NCBI GenBank assembly: GCA_963815965.1
Contig: CAWFIT010000016.1
Coordinates: 61,035-125,034 of the forward strand
DNA: 64,000 bases
DNA from: DASVFB01 sp963815965
Lineage (GTDB): Bacteria; Actinomycetota; Thermoleophilia; Gaiellales; Gaiellaceae
Direction of reading: 5' to 3'
Part shown: positions 23,579 to 32,100 of the stretch, piece after piece
Position numbering within the stretch: the stretch's first letter is position 1
Layout: each line of letters opens with the position of its first letter
Translations under genes and position numbers: made by a program
Notes under the pieces: model-generated
Databases searched by the model: none
What the model was told of the DNA's origin: nothing
Seen by the model: the letters and a program-made list of their open reading frames with translations, nothing else

Positions 23579-24270
23579 CCCGGGACAAGGTCCCGCTCGG
23601 CGGCGCGTAGGAACGCGCGCAAGAGTTGCGCGCCGAAGGCCTGCCAGTCGTCGATCCGGGAGCGCAGCTCTGCAACGATCGCGTCGCCGCTCGGCCGCCC
23701 GCCCAGGCGGACCCACTCCGCGATCTGCTCGAGCCGAATCTCCGGGTGGAACTGCAGCGCCCACGCACGCTCTCCGAGGCGGAACGTCTGGCAGCACACG
23801 CTCGACCGCGCCAGCTCGACCGCTCCGTCGGGCACGTGGAACGCGTAGTCGTGCATGGAGAACACGTCGAACTCGTGTGGCAGCGACCCGAAGAGCGGAT
23901 CGTCCTGCGCTTCGTCGGTCAACTCGACCCGGACGAAGCCGCCTTCGCTCTCGGGAGAAGGCCCGACGTGCGCACCGGCGGCCTTCGCCAGGAGCTGCCC
24001 GCCGAGGCACACGCCGAGCACGGGCACGTCGCGCGCCAGGAGCGTCCGAATGAACTCGTCCTCGTCGCGCAACCACGGATGCTCGTCCTCTTCGTCGACG
24101 TTCATCTGACCGCCGAAGACGAGGACGGCGTCGTACCCGTCGGCGGACGCGAGCGCATCGGGATCGTCGACGACCGAGCGCTCGACGAGCTCGTGCCCTT
24201 CCGCGCGCACGACGTCGCCGTAGAGCTCCGAGCGCACCAGCGGACCGTGCACGAGCGAGAGAATCCGCAT
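23551..24270 (-). CDS. Class I glutamine amidotransferase (GATase1) domain protein
   Basis: A 239-residue free-standing amidotransferase domain. The nucleophile elbow is LGVCLGGQLLAKA (Cys) and the His-Glu pair is ALQFHPEIRLEQI. The N terminus (MRILSLVHGP) is typical of GMP-synthase-like GATases that act alone or with unlinked partners. The nitrogen acceptor is unknown; some relatives hydrolyse gamma-glutamyl compounds. It starts at the DUF72 stop (1-bp overlap). Confidence 0.85.
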   Translation of the reverse strand: MRILSLVHGPLVRSELYGDVVRAEGHELVERSVVDDPDALASADGYDAVLVFGGQMNVDEEDEHPWLRDEDEFIRTLLARDVPVLGVCLGGQLLAKAAGAHVGPSPESEGGFVRVELTDEAQDDPLFGSLPHEFDVFSMHDYAFHVPDGAVELARSSVCCQTFRLGERAWALQFHPEIRLEQIAEWVRLGGRPSGDAIVAELRSRIDDWQAFGAQLLRAFLRAAERDLVPGQVSTGSSA

Positions 24271-25133
24271 CAGAAGAGCCTAGCGTTCGACTGCGCCGGC
24301 TCGACGCCGCCGGTCGCCTCGACGCCCGCCTCGTCGAGCAGGCCGCGCAAGACCTGCGCACTTCGCGGCGCGTAGTCGAAGCGGTTGTTGTTGAACATCG
24401 CATACACCTCGCGGGCTCCTTCGGCGAGGTTGGCGATGGGCTCGACCCAGTCCTCCAGATCCTCCCGCGAGTAGAGCCAGTCGAAGCGCTCGCCGGACGT
24501 CTTCGTCTTCTTGTTCCACGTCTTCCAGTTGCGGCCGTGAAAGCGGACATAGGCGACGTCGTGAGTCGCGGCCGCGATTCGCGGCATGACGTTCGACGCA
24601 CGCGTGCGCGGCGAGTCCACGGAGACGTATGCAAGGCCGTGCTCTTCGAGGAACGCGAGTGTGCTCGCGCGTTCCTCCTCGGTCATCCACGATCGATGGC
24701 GGAACTCGATCAACGGGACGAGCGGCGCGAGCAGGTCGGCCACGTCGTGGAGCTCGTCGAGCGCCTCCGGAGACTTCTTCACGCGCGGGTGGTACTGCAG
24801 GAGCACGCCGCGCAGCTTCCCCGACGCCTCGAGCGGCGCGAGCGATTCGCGGAACTCGGCGAACGCGCGCTTGCGCGAGTCCGTCTCCTCGTGCCCGGTC
24901 ATTTCCTTCGACGCCTTCGCGTGGAAGACGAACTCGGAGGGCGTCCGCTCAGCCCAGCGCGCGGCCGTCTCCGGCGTGGGGAGGCGGTAGAACGGCGAAT
25001 CGACCTCCACCGTGTCGAACCACTCGGCGTAATGACGCAGGCGCCCCTCCGCAGTGCGCACCTCGCGCGGATACCAGTTCTTGAGAAGCCCTTCGTCGGC
25101 CCAGCTACACGTGCCCAGTCGAACGACGGCCAC
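24270..25133 (-). CDS. DUF72 (YecE-like) protein
   Basis: A 287-residue TIM-barrel protein of the DUF72 family. Landmarks are RLGTCSWADEGLLKNWYP, FDTVEVDSPFYRLP, FVFHAKASKEMTGH, VPLIEFRHRSWM, and the C-terminal WLYSREDLEDWV with VYAMFNNNRFDYAP. The family is widespread without a proven activity; a nuclease or endonuclease-like role has been suggested for the fold. Second gene of an operon starting at 26202. Confidence 0.85.
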   Translation of the reverse strand: MAVVRLGTCSWADEGLLKNWYPREVRTAEGRLRHYAEWFDTVEVDSPFYRLPTPETAARWAERTPSEFVFHAKASKEMTGHEETDSRKRAFAEFRESLAPLEASGKLRGVLLQYHPRVKKSPEALDELHDVADLLAPLVPLIEFRHRSWMTEEERASTLAFLEEHGLAYVSVDSPRTRASNVMPRIAAATHDVAYVRFHGRNWKTWNKKTKTSGERFDWLYSREDLEDWVEPIANLAEGAREVYAMFNNNRFDYAPRSAQVLRGLLDEAGVEATGGVEPAQSNARLF

Positions 25134-25137
25134 AGCT

Positions 25138-26202
25138 TTACCGCCTTCGTGGTCTTGCCGTGACGGTGTTACTGCCGACCTTGTAGCGGGCGATCGTCGC
25201 GGCGACGCAACCCGCAGGTGCCGCGGCCACGGACAGCGGGCTCACGCACGCGGCCCCACGCGCCGGCACCGTCGCGGTCGCCCTGAGCGTCGTCGTACGC
25301 GTGAGGCTCTTCTTGCTGGAGAAGGCGCCGCTCAATTCGGTCGCTGCAGCGCCGGCTGTCTTGCCGTTGGCGAAGAAGGTGATTCTCGCGCCCGCGACGC
25401 CCCTCAGGTCCTCGAGCAGCTTCCCGCTCAGCAGGACGGAGTTCGCGACCGTCGTCCGGCCGGCCTTCGTATGGCGCGTCGTCTGCACCTTCGCTTTGAG
25501 TTTCAGCGACGAGGGGATGTTGACGATCGACTGCGCTTCGATCGTCCCTGGGGCGTTCTCCGCTGAGCCGTTCGCCGTCCACGGCGTGACGAGCGCGCGC
25601 CAGACGAAGCTGCCTGCCGAGGTCGGATTCGTGACCATGCCCGCGCTTAGCGTGAGCTTCGTGTCGACGAGCCTCAAGCCCGTGGGCGCGCGCGTGTTCG
25701 GCACGGCCTGCTTGTACGGGTTGGCGAGGCACAGCACGAGCTTCGCGGAACTGAACGGCGCTTCGTTGCCCGTCGTCCGATCGACGTAGACGGGCACGTC
25801 GACGGTTGTTCCCTGCACGTTGAGGTGCAGCAGCCACACAGCCGCGTGCAGGCCGGGTGCGCAGAAACCGTCCGTGTAGTTCGCGGGCGCGTTGGTGACG
25901 ATCGTGCCGGTGACGTCGACGGCGTCGGTCGAGAGCATGAGGCGTTGCGCGCTCGCCGCGACGGTGCCTATCTGCGTCCCGGCCGTCTGGCCGAGGTTCG
26001 CCACGTACCCGGACGGCAGATAGATCGTCACCCTGGAGGGCGCCGCGTCGGTCGTTTCCCCCCGGATGTGGACGACCGTCGTTGCGCTCGCGCCGAGCTC
26101 AGCGGCCGCGGTGACGAGCAGCTGCGTCTTCCCGAGCGCGCTTGAGGCGAGGGCAAGCGATGCCGTCGCCGCGCCGCCGAAGACGAGCAGTCGCCGACTC
26201 AT
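25138..26202 (-). CDS. Secreted protein of unknown function, Ig-like
   Basis: A 354-residue exported protein. The signal peptide (LLVFGGAATASLALASSALG) is followed by beta-rich sequence (SRVTIYLPSGYVANLGQTAG, VDVPVYVDRTTG), then a C-terminal region with LLSGKLLEDLRGVAGARITF and FANGKTAGA that resembles bacterial Ig-like domains. Four cysteines lie in pairs. The tail is basic (TARPRRR). No catalytic motif or known family. First gene of the DUF72/amidotransferase operon. Confidence 0.65.
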   Translation of the reverse strand: MSRRLLVFGGAATASLALASSALGKTQLLVTAAAELGASATTVVHIRGETTDAAPSRVTIYLPSGYVANLGQTAGTQIGTVAASAQRLMLSTDAVDVTGTIVTNAPANYTDGFCAPGLHAAVWLLHLNVQGTTVDVPVYVDRTTGNEAPFSSAKLVLCLANPYKQAVPNTRAPTGLRLVDTKLTLSAGMVTNPTSAGSFVWRALVTPWTANGSAENAPGTIEAQSIVNIPSSLKLKAKVQTTRHTKAGRTTVANSVLLSGKLLEDLRGVAGARITFFANGKTAGAAATELSGAFSSKKSLTRTTTLRATATVPARGAACVSPLSVAAAPAGCVAATIARYKVGSNTVTARPRRR

Positions 26203-26232
26203 AGGGGACGAAGGCTAGCCGTAGAACAGCCA

Positions 26233-26238
26233 TAGAAT
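26233..26238 (+). promoter_or_regulatory. -10 element of murI
   Basis: TAGAAT, ten bases before the murI ATG at 26249; a leader of about 3-4 nt is expected. No Shine-Dalgarno sequence. Confidence 0.45.
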
Positions 26239-26248
26239 CGGTCACTCA

Positions 26249-27067
26249 ATGGACACGAGGCCGGTCGGTGTTTTCGACTCGGGCATGGGCGGGCTGACCG
26301 TCCTGCACGAGTTGCTCGTGACGCTGCCGTACGAGGACTTCCTCTATCTCGGCGACGCGGCGCGCCTGCCGTACGGCCCGCGGCCACTCCCCGAGATCAG
26401 GCGGTTCGCGCAAGAGATCGGCGCGTGGCTCGAAGGTCAGGGCGTGAAGCTGATCGTCGTCGCCTGCAACGCTGCGACGTCGGCGGCGCTGCAAGATCTT
26501 CAGTCGGAGCTCTCCGTTCCCGTCATCGGCGTGATCACGCCGGAGGCGCACGCGGCCGTGCAGTCGACGCGGAACCGGCGGATCGGCGTGCTCGCGACCG
26601 AGGCGACGGTGGCCGCGGGTCGCTACGTATCGCTTTTGCGCACGCTCGACGCGGGCGTCGAGGTCGTGCAGGTGGCGTGTCCCGCGCTCGTGCCGCTGAT
26701 CGAGAGCGACGACCCGTACGGCGTGCGCACGGTGCAGGCAGTGCGCGAATATGCGGCGCCGCTCGAAGCTGCGGGGGTCGACACGGTGATCCTCGGCTGC
26801 ACGCACTATCCGCTGATCAGGCCGATCTTTCAGCGCGTCTTCGGTCGCGGCGTCACGCTTGTCTTCTCCGCGGAGGAGACGGCGCGCGAGGTCGCCGAAA
26901 CACTCGCGCGGAAGGGCATCGAGAACGCGCAAACGCGCGACGGCGAGTACCGCTTCCTCACGACCGGTGAGCCTGAGTCGTTTCGCGCGATGGGCGCGCG
27001 CTTCCTGCAGCTGCCGATCGACGGTGTCGAGCACGTGACGATCGCCGAGCTGGAGGCGGCGGCATGA
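26249..27067 (+). CDS. murI: Glutamate racemase
   Basis: A 272-residue cofactor-independent racemase making D-glutamate for peptidoglycan. The N-terminal VGVFDSGMGGLTVLHEL and YLGDAARLPYG are diagnostic. The two catalytic cysteines are in VVACNAATSAAL and ILGCTHYPLIRP. The length is standard. ATG start without Shine-Dalgarno sequence. It overlaps rph by 4 bp; the murI-rph-(mgtC)-rdgB order is common in actinobacteria. Confidence 0.95.
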   Translation: MDTRPVGVFDSGMGGLTVLHELLVTLPYEDFLYLGDAARLPYGPRPLPEIRRFAQEIGAWLEGQGVKLIVVACNAATSAALQDLQSELSVPVIGVITPEAHAAVQSTRNRRIGVLATEATVAAGRYVSLLRTLDAGVEVVQVACPALVPLIESDDPYGVRTVQAVREYAAPLEAAGVDTVILGCTHYPLIRPIFQRVFGRGVTLVFSAEETAREVAETLARKGIENAQTRDGEYRFLTTGEPESFRAMGARFLQLPIDGVEHVTIAELEAAA

Positions 27068-27771
27068 GGGAAGGTCGCCGCCCGAACGAGCTGCGCGCAA
27101 TCGAGATCGAGCTCGACTTCCTCGAGCAACCGCACGGCGCCGTGCTGTGGTCGCAGGGAAAGACGAAGATTCTCTGCACCGCGTCGATCGAGGAGGGCGT
27201 GCCGCGGTGGCTGCGCAACTCGGGTCGCGGCTGGATGACGGCGGAGTACTCGCTCCTGCCGGCGTCGACTGGCGAACGCGTCGAGCGCGAGGCGCGCCGG
27301 GGAAAGCAGGGCGGCCGCACGATCGAGATCCAGCGCCTGATCGGCCGCGCGCTCCGCGCCGTCACGGACTACGAGGCGCTGGGCGAGCGCACGATCTACC
27401 TCGACTGCGACGTGCTCCAGGCCGACGGAGGTACCCGCTGCGCCGCGATCTGCGGCGCGTACGTCGCCGCCCGGCGGGCGCTCGACCGCTTCGGGCTCGG
27501 CAAGGCGCTTACCGGATCCGTTGCGGCCGTTTCGGTTGGAATCGTCGAAGGCGAGGCGCTGCTCGATCTCGAGTACACCGAGGATTCGACCGCGGAGGTC
27601 GACATGAACGTCGTCCTGTCCGGGGACGGCCGGATCATCGAAGTGCAGGCCACTGCGGAAGGCGAGCCGTTTACGCGCGAGTTGCTCGACGTGCTCCTCG
27701 ATCTCGCCGCCGGCGGAATCGACGAGATCACGGAGGCGCAGCGAGCCGTGCTCGAGGCAGCCGTTGCATAG
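27064..27771 (+). CDS. rph: Ribonuclease PH
   Basis: A 235-residue phosphorolytic 3'-5' exoribonuclease that trims tRNA 3' ends. The sequence includes RRPNELRAIEIELDFLEQP, GRGWMTAEYSLLPASTGER, GRTIEIQRLIGRALRAV, TIYLDCDVLQADGGTR and a conserved EDSTAEVDMNVVLSGDG. Standard length. ATGA junction with murI. Its stop codon forms the left edge of a 160-bp palindrome. Confidence 0.95.
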   Translation: MREGRRPNELRAIEIELDFLEQPHGAVLWSQGKTKILCTASIEEGVPRWLRNSGRGWMTAEYSLLPASTGERVEREARRGKQGGRTIEIQRLIGRALRAVTDYEALGERTIYLDCDVLQADGGTRCAAICGAYVAARRALDRFGLGKALTGSVAAVSVGIVEGEALLDLEYTEDSTAEVDMNVVLSGDGRIIEVQATAEGEPFTRELLDVLLDLAAGGIDEITEAQRAVLEAAVA

Positions 27772-27930
27772 AGGCTCCAACAAAATGAAGCACTGTGCCG
27801 CCGGGCCGCGCTGGGCGGCACGCTGCCGCGTCCTCAGTCGCCCCGATAGCGCTGCTATCGGGGCTCCCTGCGTCCTTGCATCGCACCACCCATCGCGCCC
27901 GTCGACGAGCCGTCATTTTGTTGGAACCTC
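27771..27930. repeat. Long imperfect palindrome 1 (rph-mgtC gap)
   Basis: The whole gap between rph and mgtC is a fold-back element. The outer arms GAGGCTCCAACAAAATGA (27771-27788) and TCATTTTGTTGGAACCTC (27913-27930) are complementary at 17 of 18 positions. Inside, long partly paired GC-rich arms lead to the core hairpin CCCCGATAGC-GCT-GCTATCGGGG (27841-27863). The ~50-bp core 27828-27879 recurs almost unchanged at 43711-43765 between guaB and guaA. The mgtC start codon lies in the right arm. Confidence 0.8.
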
Positions 27931-28606
27931 TGAGCGCAGTCCCGACGCTCGGCTGGGACGACAACCTTTTCCGTCTTGGGCTTGCGGCCGTGCTCGGCGG
28001 CGCGATCGGCTTCGAGCGCGAGTTGCGCGAGCGCGAGGCCGGCCTGCGTACGCATTTGCTCGTATGCGTTGGCTCTGCACTCTTCACGATCGTCGGCGCG
28101 TACGGGTTCCACGACTTCTTGACGAGCGGCGACCAGGTGGTCCGCGCGGATCCCACGCGGATCGCCGCACAGGTCGTCACCATCGGTTTTCTCGGCGCCG
28201 GCGCGATCATCCGCCAAGGTCTCTCCATCCGGGAGCTGACGACGGCGGCGACCTGTGGGTCGCCGCTGCGATCGGCATCGCCGCGGGCGCCGGCTACTAC
28301 CCGGGTGCGGTCATCGGGACCGTCTTGACGCTCGTCGCGCTGTGGCCGTTGCGGCGCGGGGCGTACGAGGTGATGGAGCGGATCAGACCGGAGGAGCGGA
28401 GCATCGTCGTCGCGCTGCGCCCGGAGACGAAGCTGACCCGGTTGCTCGAAACGCTCGAGGACGAGAACGCGCGCATCGAGCACTTCCAACTCGAGGACGT
28501 GCGCGACCGTCGCATCGTCACGCTGACGCTCGACAAGCCGTCGCAGAAGCTGCTCGCGACGCTCGGCGATCTCGAGTTCGTGCAGGGCGTCCAGTGGAAC
28601 GCCTAG
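27921..28606 (+). pseudogene. MgtC/SapB-family membrane protein with one frameshift
   Basis: TTG at 27921 (or 27918) starts an MgtC-type protein: LFRLGLAAVLGGAIGFEREL, EAGLRTHLLVCVGSALFTIV, VVTIGFLGAGAIIRQGLS. At about 28254, after TTAAT, one base is missing (ACCTGTGGG where ACCCTGTGGG would keep frame). The remainder, LWVAAAIGIAAGAGYYPGAV and the soluble C-terminal domain (LRPETKLTRLLETLED through GVQWNA), continues to the stop at 28606 in another frame. All domains are intact apart from the indel, so sequencing error or very recent inactivation are both possible. The start codon sits in the right arm of palindrome 1. Confidence 0.75.
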
Positions 28607-29160
28607 TAGCGCGGCTGTGCTCGAAGAATCCCGGGAAGCTGCGCGAGCTGCGTGCCGCACTGCCGGAGTGGGAGATCGAGCTGCTCGGCGACGGCGACTA
28701 TCCGCCGGAGACGGGGGAGACGTACTACGAGAACGCTCGCGCGAAGGCGGAGTTCGGCCGGGCGCTCGAGCCGCAGCTCTGGATGATCGGCGAGGACTCT
28801 GGGATCGAGGTCGCCGGCCTCGACGGCCGTCCTGGCGTTCACTCGGCGCGCTTCGGCGGCGACGATCCCGTTGCGCGCCTGCTCGAGAAGCTCGACGGCG
28901 TCGCTGACCGCCGCGCTCGTTACGTCTGCGAGCTCGTCGCGCTCGACCCCGACGGCGGCGAGCGCCGCGGCACGGGCACGCTCGAAGGCCGCATCGTCGA
29001 CGACCCGCGCGGCACCGAAGGCTTCGGCTACGACCCGGTCTTCGTCCCCGACGGGGAGGAGCGGACGGTCGCCGAGCTGGGCAACGAGTGGAAGCGGTCG
29101 AACTCGCACCGTGCGCGTGCGGCCGATTCCCTCAAATGGGTCATGGAAACCGCGAATTAG
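28594..29160 (+). CDS. rdgB: XTP/dITP diphosphatase (RdgB/HAM1)
   Basis: A 188-residue house-cleaning pyrophosphatase that removes deaminated purine nucleotides. Motifs are LCSKNPGKLRELRAAL (SxNxxK), ETYYENARAKAEFG, GEDSGIEVAGLDGRPGVHSA, EGFGYDPVFVPDG and KRSNSHRARA. The GTG at 28594 overlaps the mgtC end by 13 bp and gives the normal N terminus. Confidence 0.93.
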   Translation: MERLVARLCSKNPGKLRELRAALPEWEIELLGDGDYPPETGETYYENARAKAEFGRALEPQLWMIGEDSGIEVAGLDGRPGVHSARFGGDDPVARLLEKLDGVADRRARYVCELVALDPDGGERRGTGTLEGRIVDDPRGTEGFGYDPVFVPDGEERTVAELGNEWKRSNSHRARAADSLKWVMETAN

Positions 29161-29165
29161 CAGCC

Positions 29166-29171
29166 CATAAT
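29166..29171 (+). promoter_or_regulatory. -10 element of leaderless cyclase-STAND-WD40 gene
   Basis: CATAAT, six bases before the GTG at 29178, in the 17-bp gap after rdgB. Confidence 0.5.
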
Positions 29172-29177
29172 CGCTTG

Positions 29178-32100
29178 GTGACTGCGGTTCGCTCCGGTCA
29201 GGGACCGGGCGGGATTCTGACTTTTCTGATCGCGGACGTCCGCGGCTACACGTCGTTCACCCAAACGCGTGGCGACGAGGCGGCCGCACACCTCGCGTGG
29301 ATGTTCGCAGAGATCGCGCGCGAGGGCGTGGAGGGACACGGCGGCGAGGTAATCGAGTTGCGGGGGGACGAGGCCCTCGCGGTCTTCCGCTCGCCGCGAG
29401 AGGCGGTCCGCGCCGCGGTCGCGTTGCAACTCACGTTCGCCGACGAGGTGCAAATCGACTCGTCGGTGCCGCTGCTTGTCGGCATGGGCCTCGATGCGGG
29501 CGAAGCGGTCCAGGTCGACGGCGGCTACCGCGGCGGCGCGCTCAACCTCGCGGCTCGGCTCTGTTCGCAGGCGAAGGCCGGAGAGGTGCTGGTGAGCCAG
29601 GGTGTCGTCCACCTTGCGCGAGCTGTCGACGGCATCGGCCTCCACGACCACGGCGAGTTCGAGCTCAAGGGACTTAGCGAGCCGCTGCGCGTGTTCCGTG
29701 CCGCGCCGGCGGATCAGGATCCAGACGACTTCGCACGGCGCGTGCAAATGGACGGCCGCCCGCCGCCGAGGCGGAGTGAGCTGCCGCCGCCGCTCGATCC
29801 CGTGACGCCGATCATCGGACGCGACCGTGACGTCCGCCGCCTGCGGTGGGCCTGGCGTACGGCGCGCCGGGGCAGCGGTGGTGTCGTCGTCATCACAGGG
29901 CCGAGTGGGATCGGCAAGACGAGGCTCGCGGCTGAGGTAGCGGGGACGGCCGCGGCCGGCGGCGCTGCAGTCGCGTACACGAGCTTCGCTGATGGCGATC
30001 GCACTGCTGCGCAGAACGGAGGCCCGGCCTTCGTTGTGCTCGACGATCTCGAAAGTGCGTCCCCGGATGAGCTCGAGGACGCGATCGGCCGCGCCTCGCG
30101 CGCAGAGGGCACGGCGACTCTCGTCGTCGTCGTGTTCGACGACGAGCGCGCCTCTCCAGAGCTGCTTGCGGCTGCTCGGCGGATTGCGGGCGAGGAACGC
30201 GTGCTCAGGCCGCAGCCGCTCGGCTTCGATGAGATCCGCGGGATCGCTGCGCTGTATCTCGGTGCCGCAGTGGACGCGCTCCCGAGTGGTCTGCTCGAGT
30301 CGAGCGACGGCGTACCGCGCCGGGTCCACGAGCAGGTCAGCGAGTGGGCTCACGCGGAGGCGGCGAAGAGGCTGGGCGGGTTCGCCTCGCAGGCGGCTGT
30401 AGGACGAAGCGACCTGCGCTCCGTCGAGGGCGATCTCGCCGCGAGCGTCGTCGATCTTCAGTTCGTCCGCGAACAGGCGAGGTTGTTCGGCGCCGGTCCG
30501 GGACGTGGCGCCGTCGAGCCCGAGGAGCCGCCGTACAAGGGCCTGGCGAGCTTCGGCGAAGGCGACGCCGAATGGTTCTACGGCCGCGAACGTCTCGTCG
30601 CCGAGCTGATCGCGCGGCTCGCCGGCGCTCCGCTCCTCGGCGTCGTCGGGCCGTCTGGGAGCGGTAAGTCGTCCGCGGTCCGCGCGGGCCTGGTCCCTGC
30701 GCTCAAGGCCGGGGTCCTCCCGAACAGCGACAAGTGGATCGTCGTGCAGATGCGGCCCGGCGAGCATCCGTTGCGGGAGCTCGACCGCGCGCTCTGGTCG
30801 ACGTTGCCCGAGCGGATCCGCGGGCTCCTCGAGGGTGAGGACCGCCCGTTGCGTGCGGCGCGGGAAGTGCTCGGACCGGACGAGCGGCTCGTGCTGGTGA
30901 TCGACCAGTTCGAAGAGGTGTTCACGCTTTGCACCGACGAGGACGAGCGCGCAGCCTTCGTGGCGGCGATCGTCGAGGCAGCGGTCGATCCGCGTGCCAA
31001 GGAGATCGTCGTTCTCGCTCTCCGCGCCGACTTCTACGGCCGCTGTGCAGCGAGTCCTTCCCTCGCCGAGTTGCTCGGTGCGAACCACGTGCTCGTCGGT
31101 CCAATGACTGCCGAGGAGTACCGGCGCGCGATCGAGCAGCCTGCGCTGCACGCGGGCGTCCGCATCGAGCCCGCCCTCGTCGACGAGCTCGTCTCCGAAG
31201 TGCTCGGAGAGCCGGGTGCGCTGCCGCTGCTTTCGACCGCGTTGCTCGAGCTGTGGGAACGGCGTGACGGGCGGACGATCCGCGCCGGCGAACACGCCGC
31301 GACGGGCGGCGTTCGAGGTGCGGTCGCGCGCCTCGCCGAGGAAACGTACGCCGGCTTCAGCGAGGAACAGAAGCCCATCGTGCGTAGCGTTCTCCTGCGG
31401 CTCGCGGGACCGGGCGCAGGCGAGAGCGTCGTCCGCCGCCGCGTGCCGCTTGCGGAATTCGACGTCGAGCGGAATGCGGACGTTGCGCGCGTGCTCGACG
31501 TCCTCGCCGACCGCCGCCTGCTCACGGTCAGCGAAGGAGCAGTCGAAGTCGCGCACGAGGCACTGCTGCGCGAGTGGCCGCGTTTTCAGGAATGGCTCGA
31601 GGAGGATCGCGAGGGCCGCCGCCTGCATGCGCACCTGACGGCGACCGCCCACGAATGGGGCGAGCGCGGCCAGGACCCGGCCGAGCTGTACCGCGGGGCG
31701 CGACTCTCGGCCGCGCTCGACTGGACGACGCAGCACACGCTCGAGCTCAACGAACTGGAGCGCGAGTTCGTGAGCGCCAGCCGTGTCGAGAACGAGCGTG
31801 ACCTCGTCGAGCAACGGCGCCGCAACCGGCGCCTGCGCCTGCTGCTCGCCGGAACCGGCGCGCTCCTTTTGCTGGCGATCGTTGCCGGCGGTGTCGCACT
31901 GGGGCAGCGTGCTTCGGCCAAGAAGCAGGCGCGAGTTGCACTTGCCCACGAACTCGGCGCCGAGGCCGTGTCCGAGCCGCGCATCGACCGTGCGATGTTG
32001 CTCGCGCGCGAGGCAGTCGACCTCGACAACTCACGCCAGACGGCGGGCACGTTGCTTGCGACCCTGCTCCGGAGCCCGTCTGCGCTCGGGACGATCTCGA

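Noticed and set aside
27771..27930. Insertion sequence or transposon remnant
   Set aside because: There is no transposase fragment and no target-site duplication; a non-autonomous repeat cannot be excluded, but a coding mobile element can.
29157..31949. 930-codon open frame on the minus strand
   Set aside because: It lies antisense to the cyclase-STAND gene, with Arg/Pro-rich low-complexity composition and no motifs; a shadow of GC-rich codon bias.
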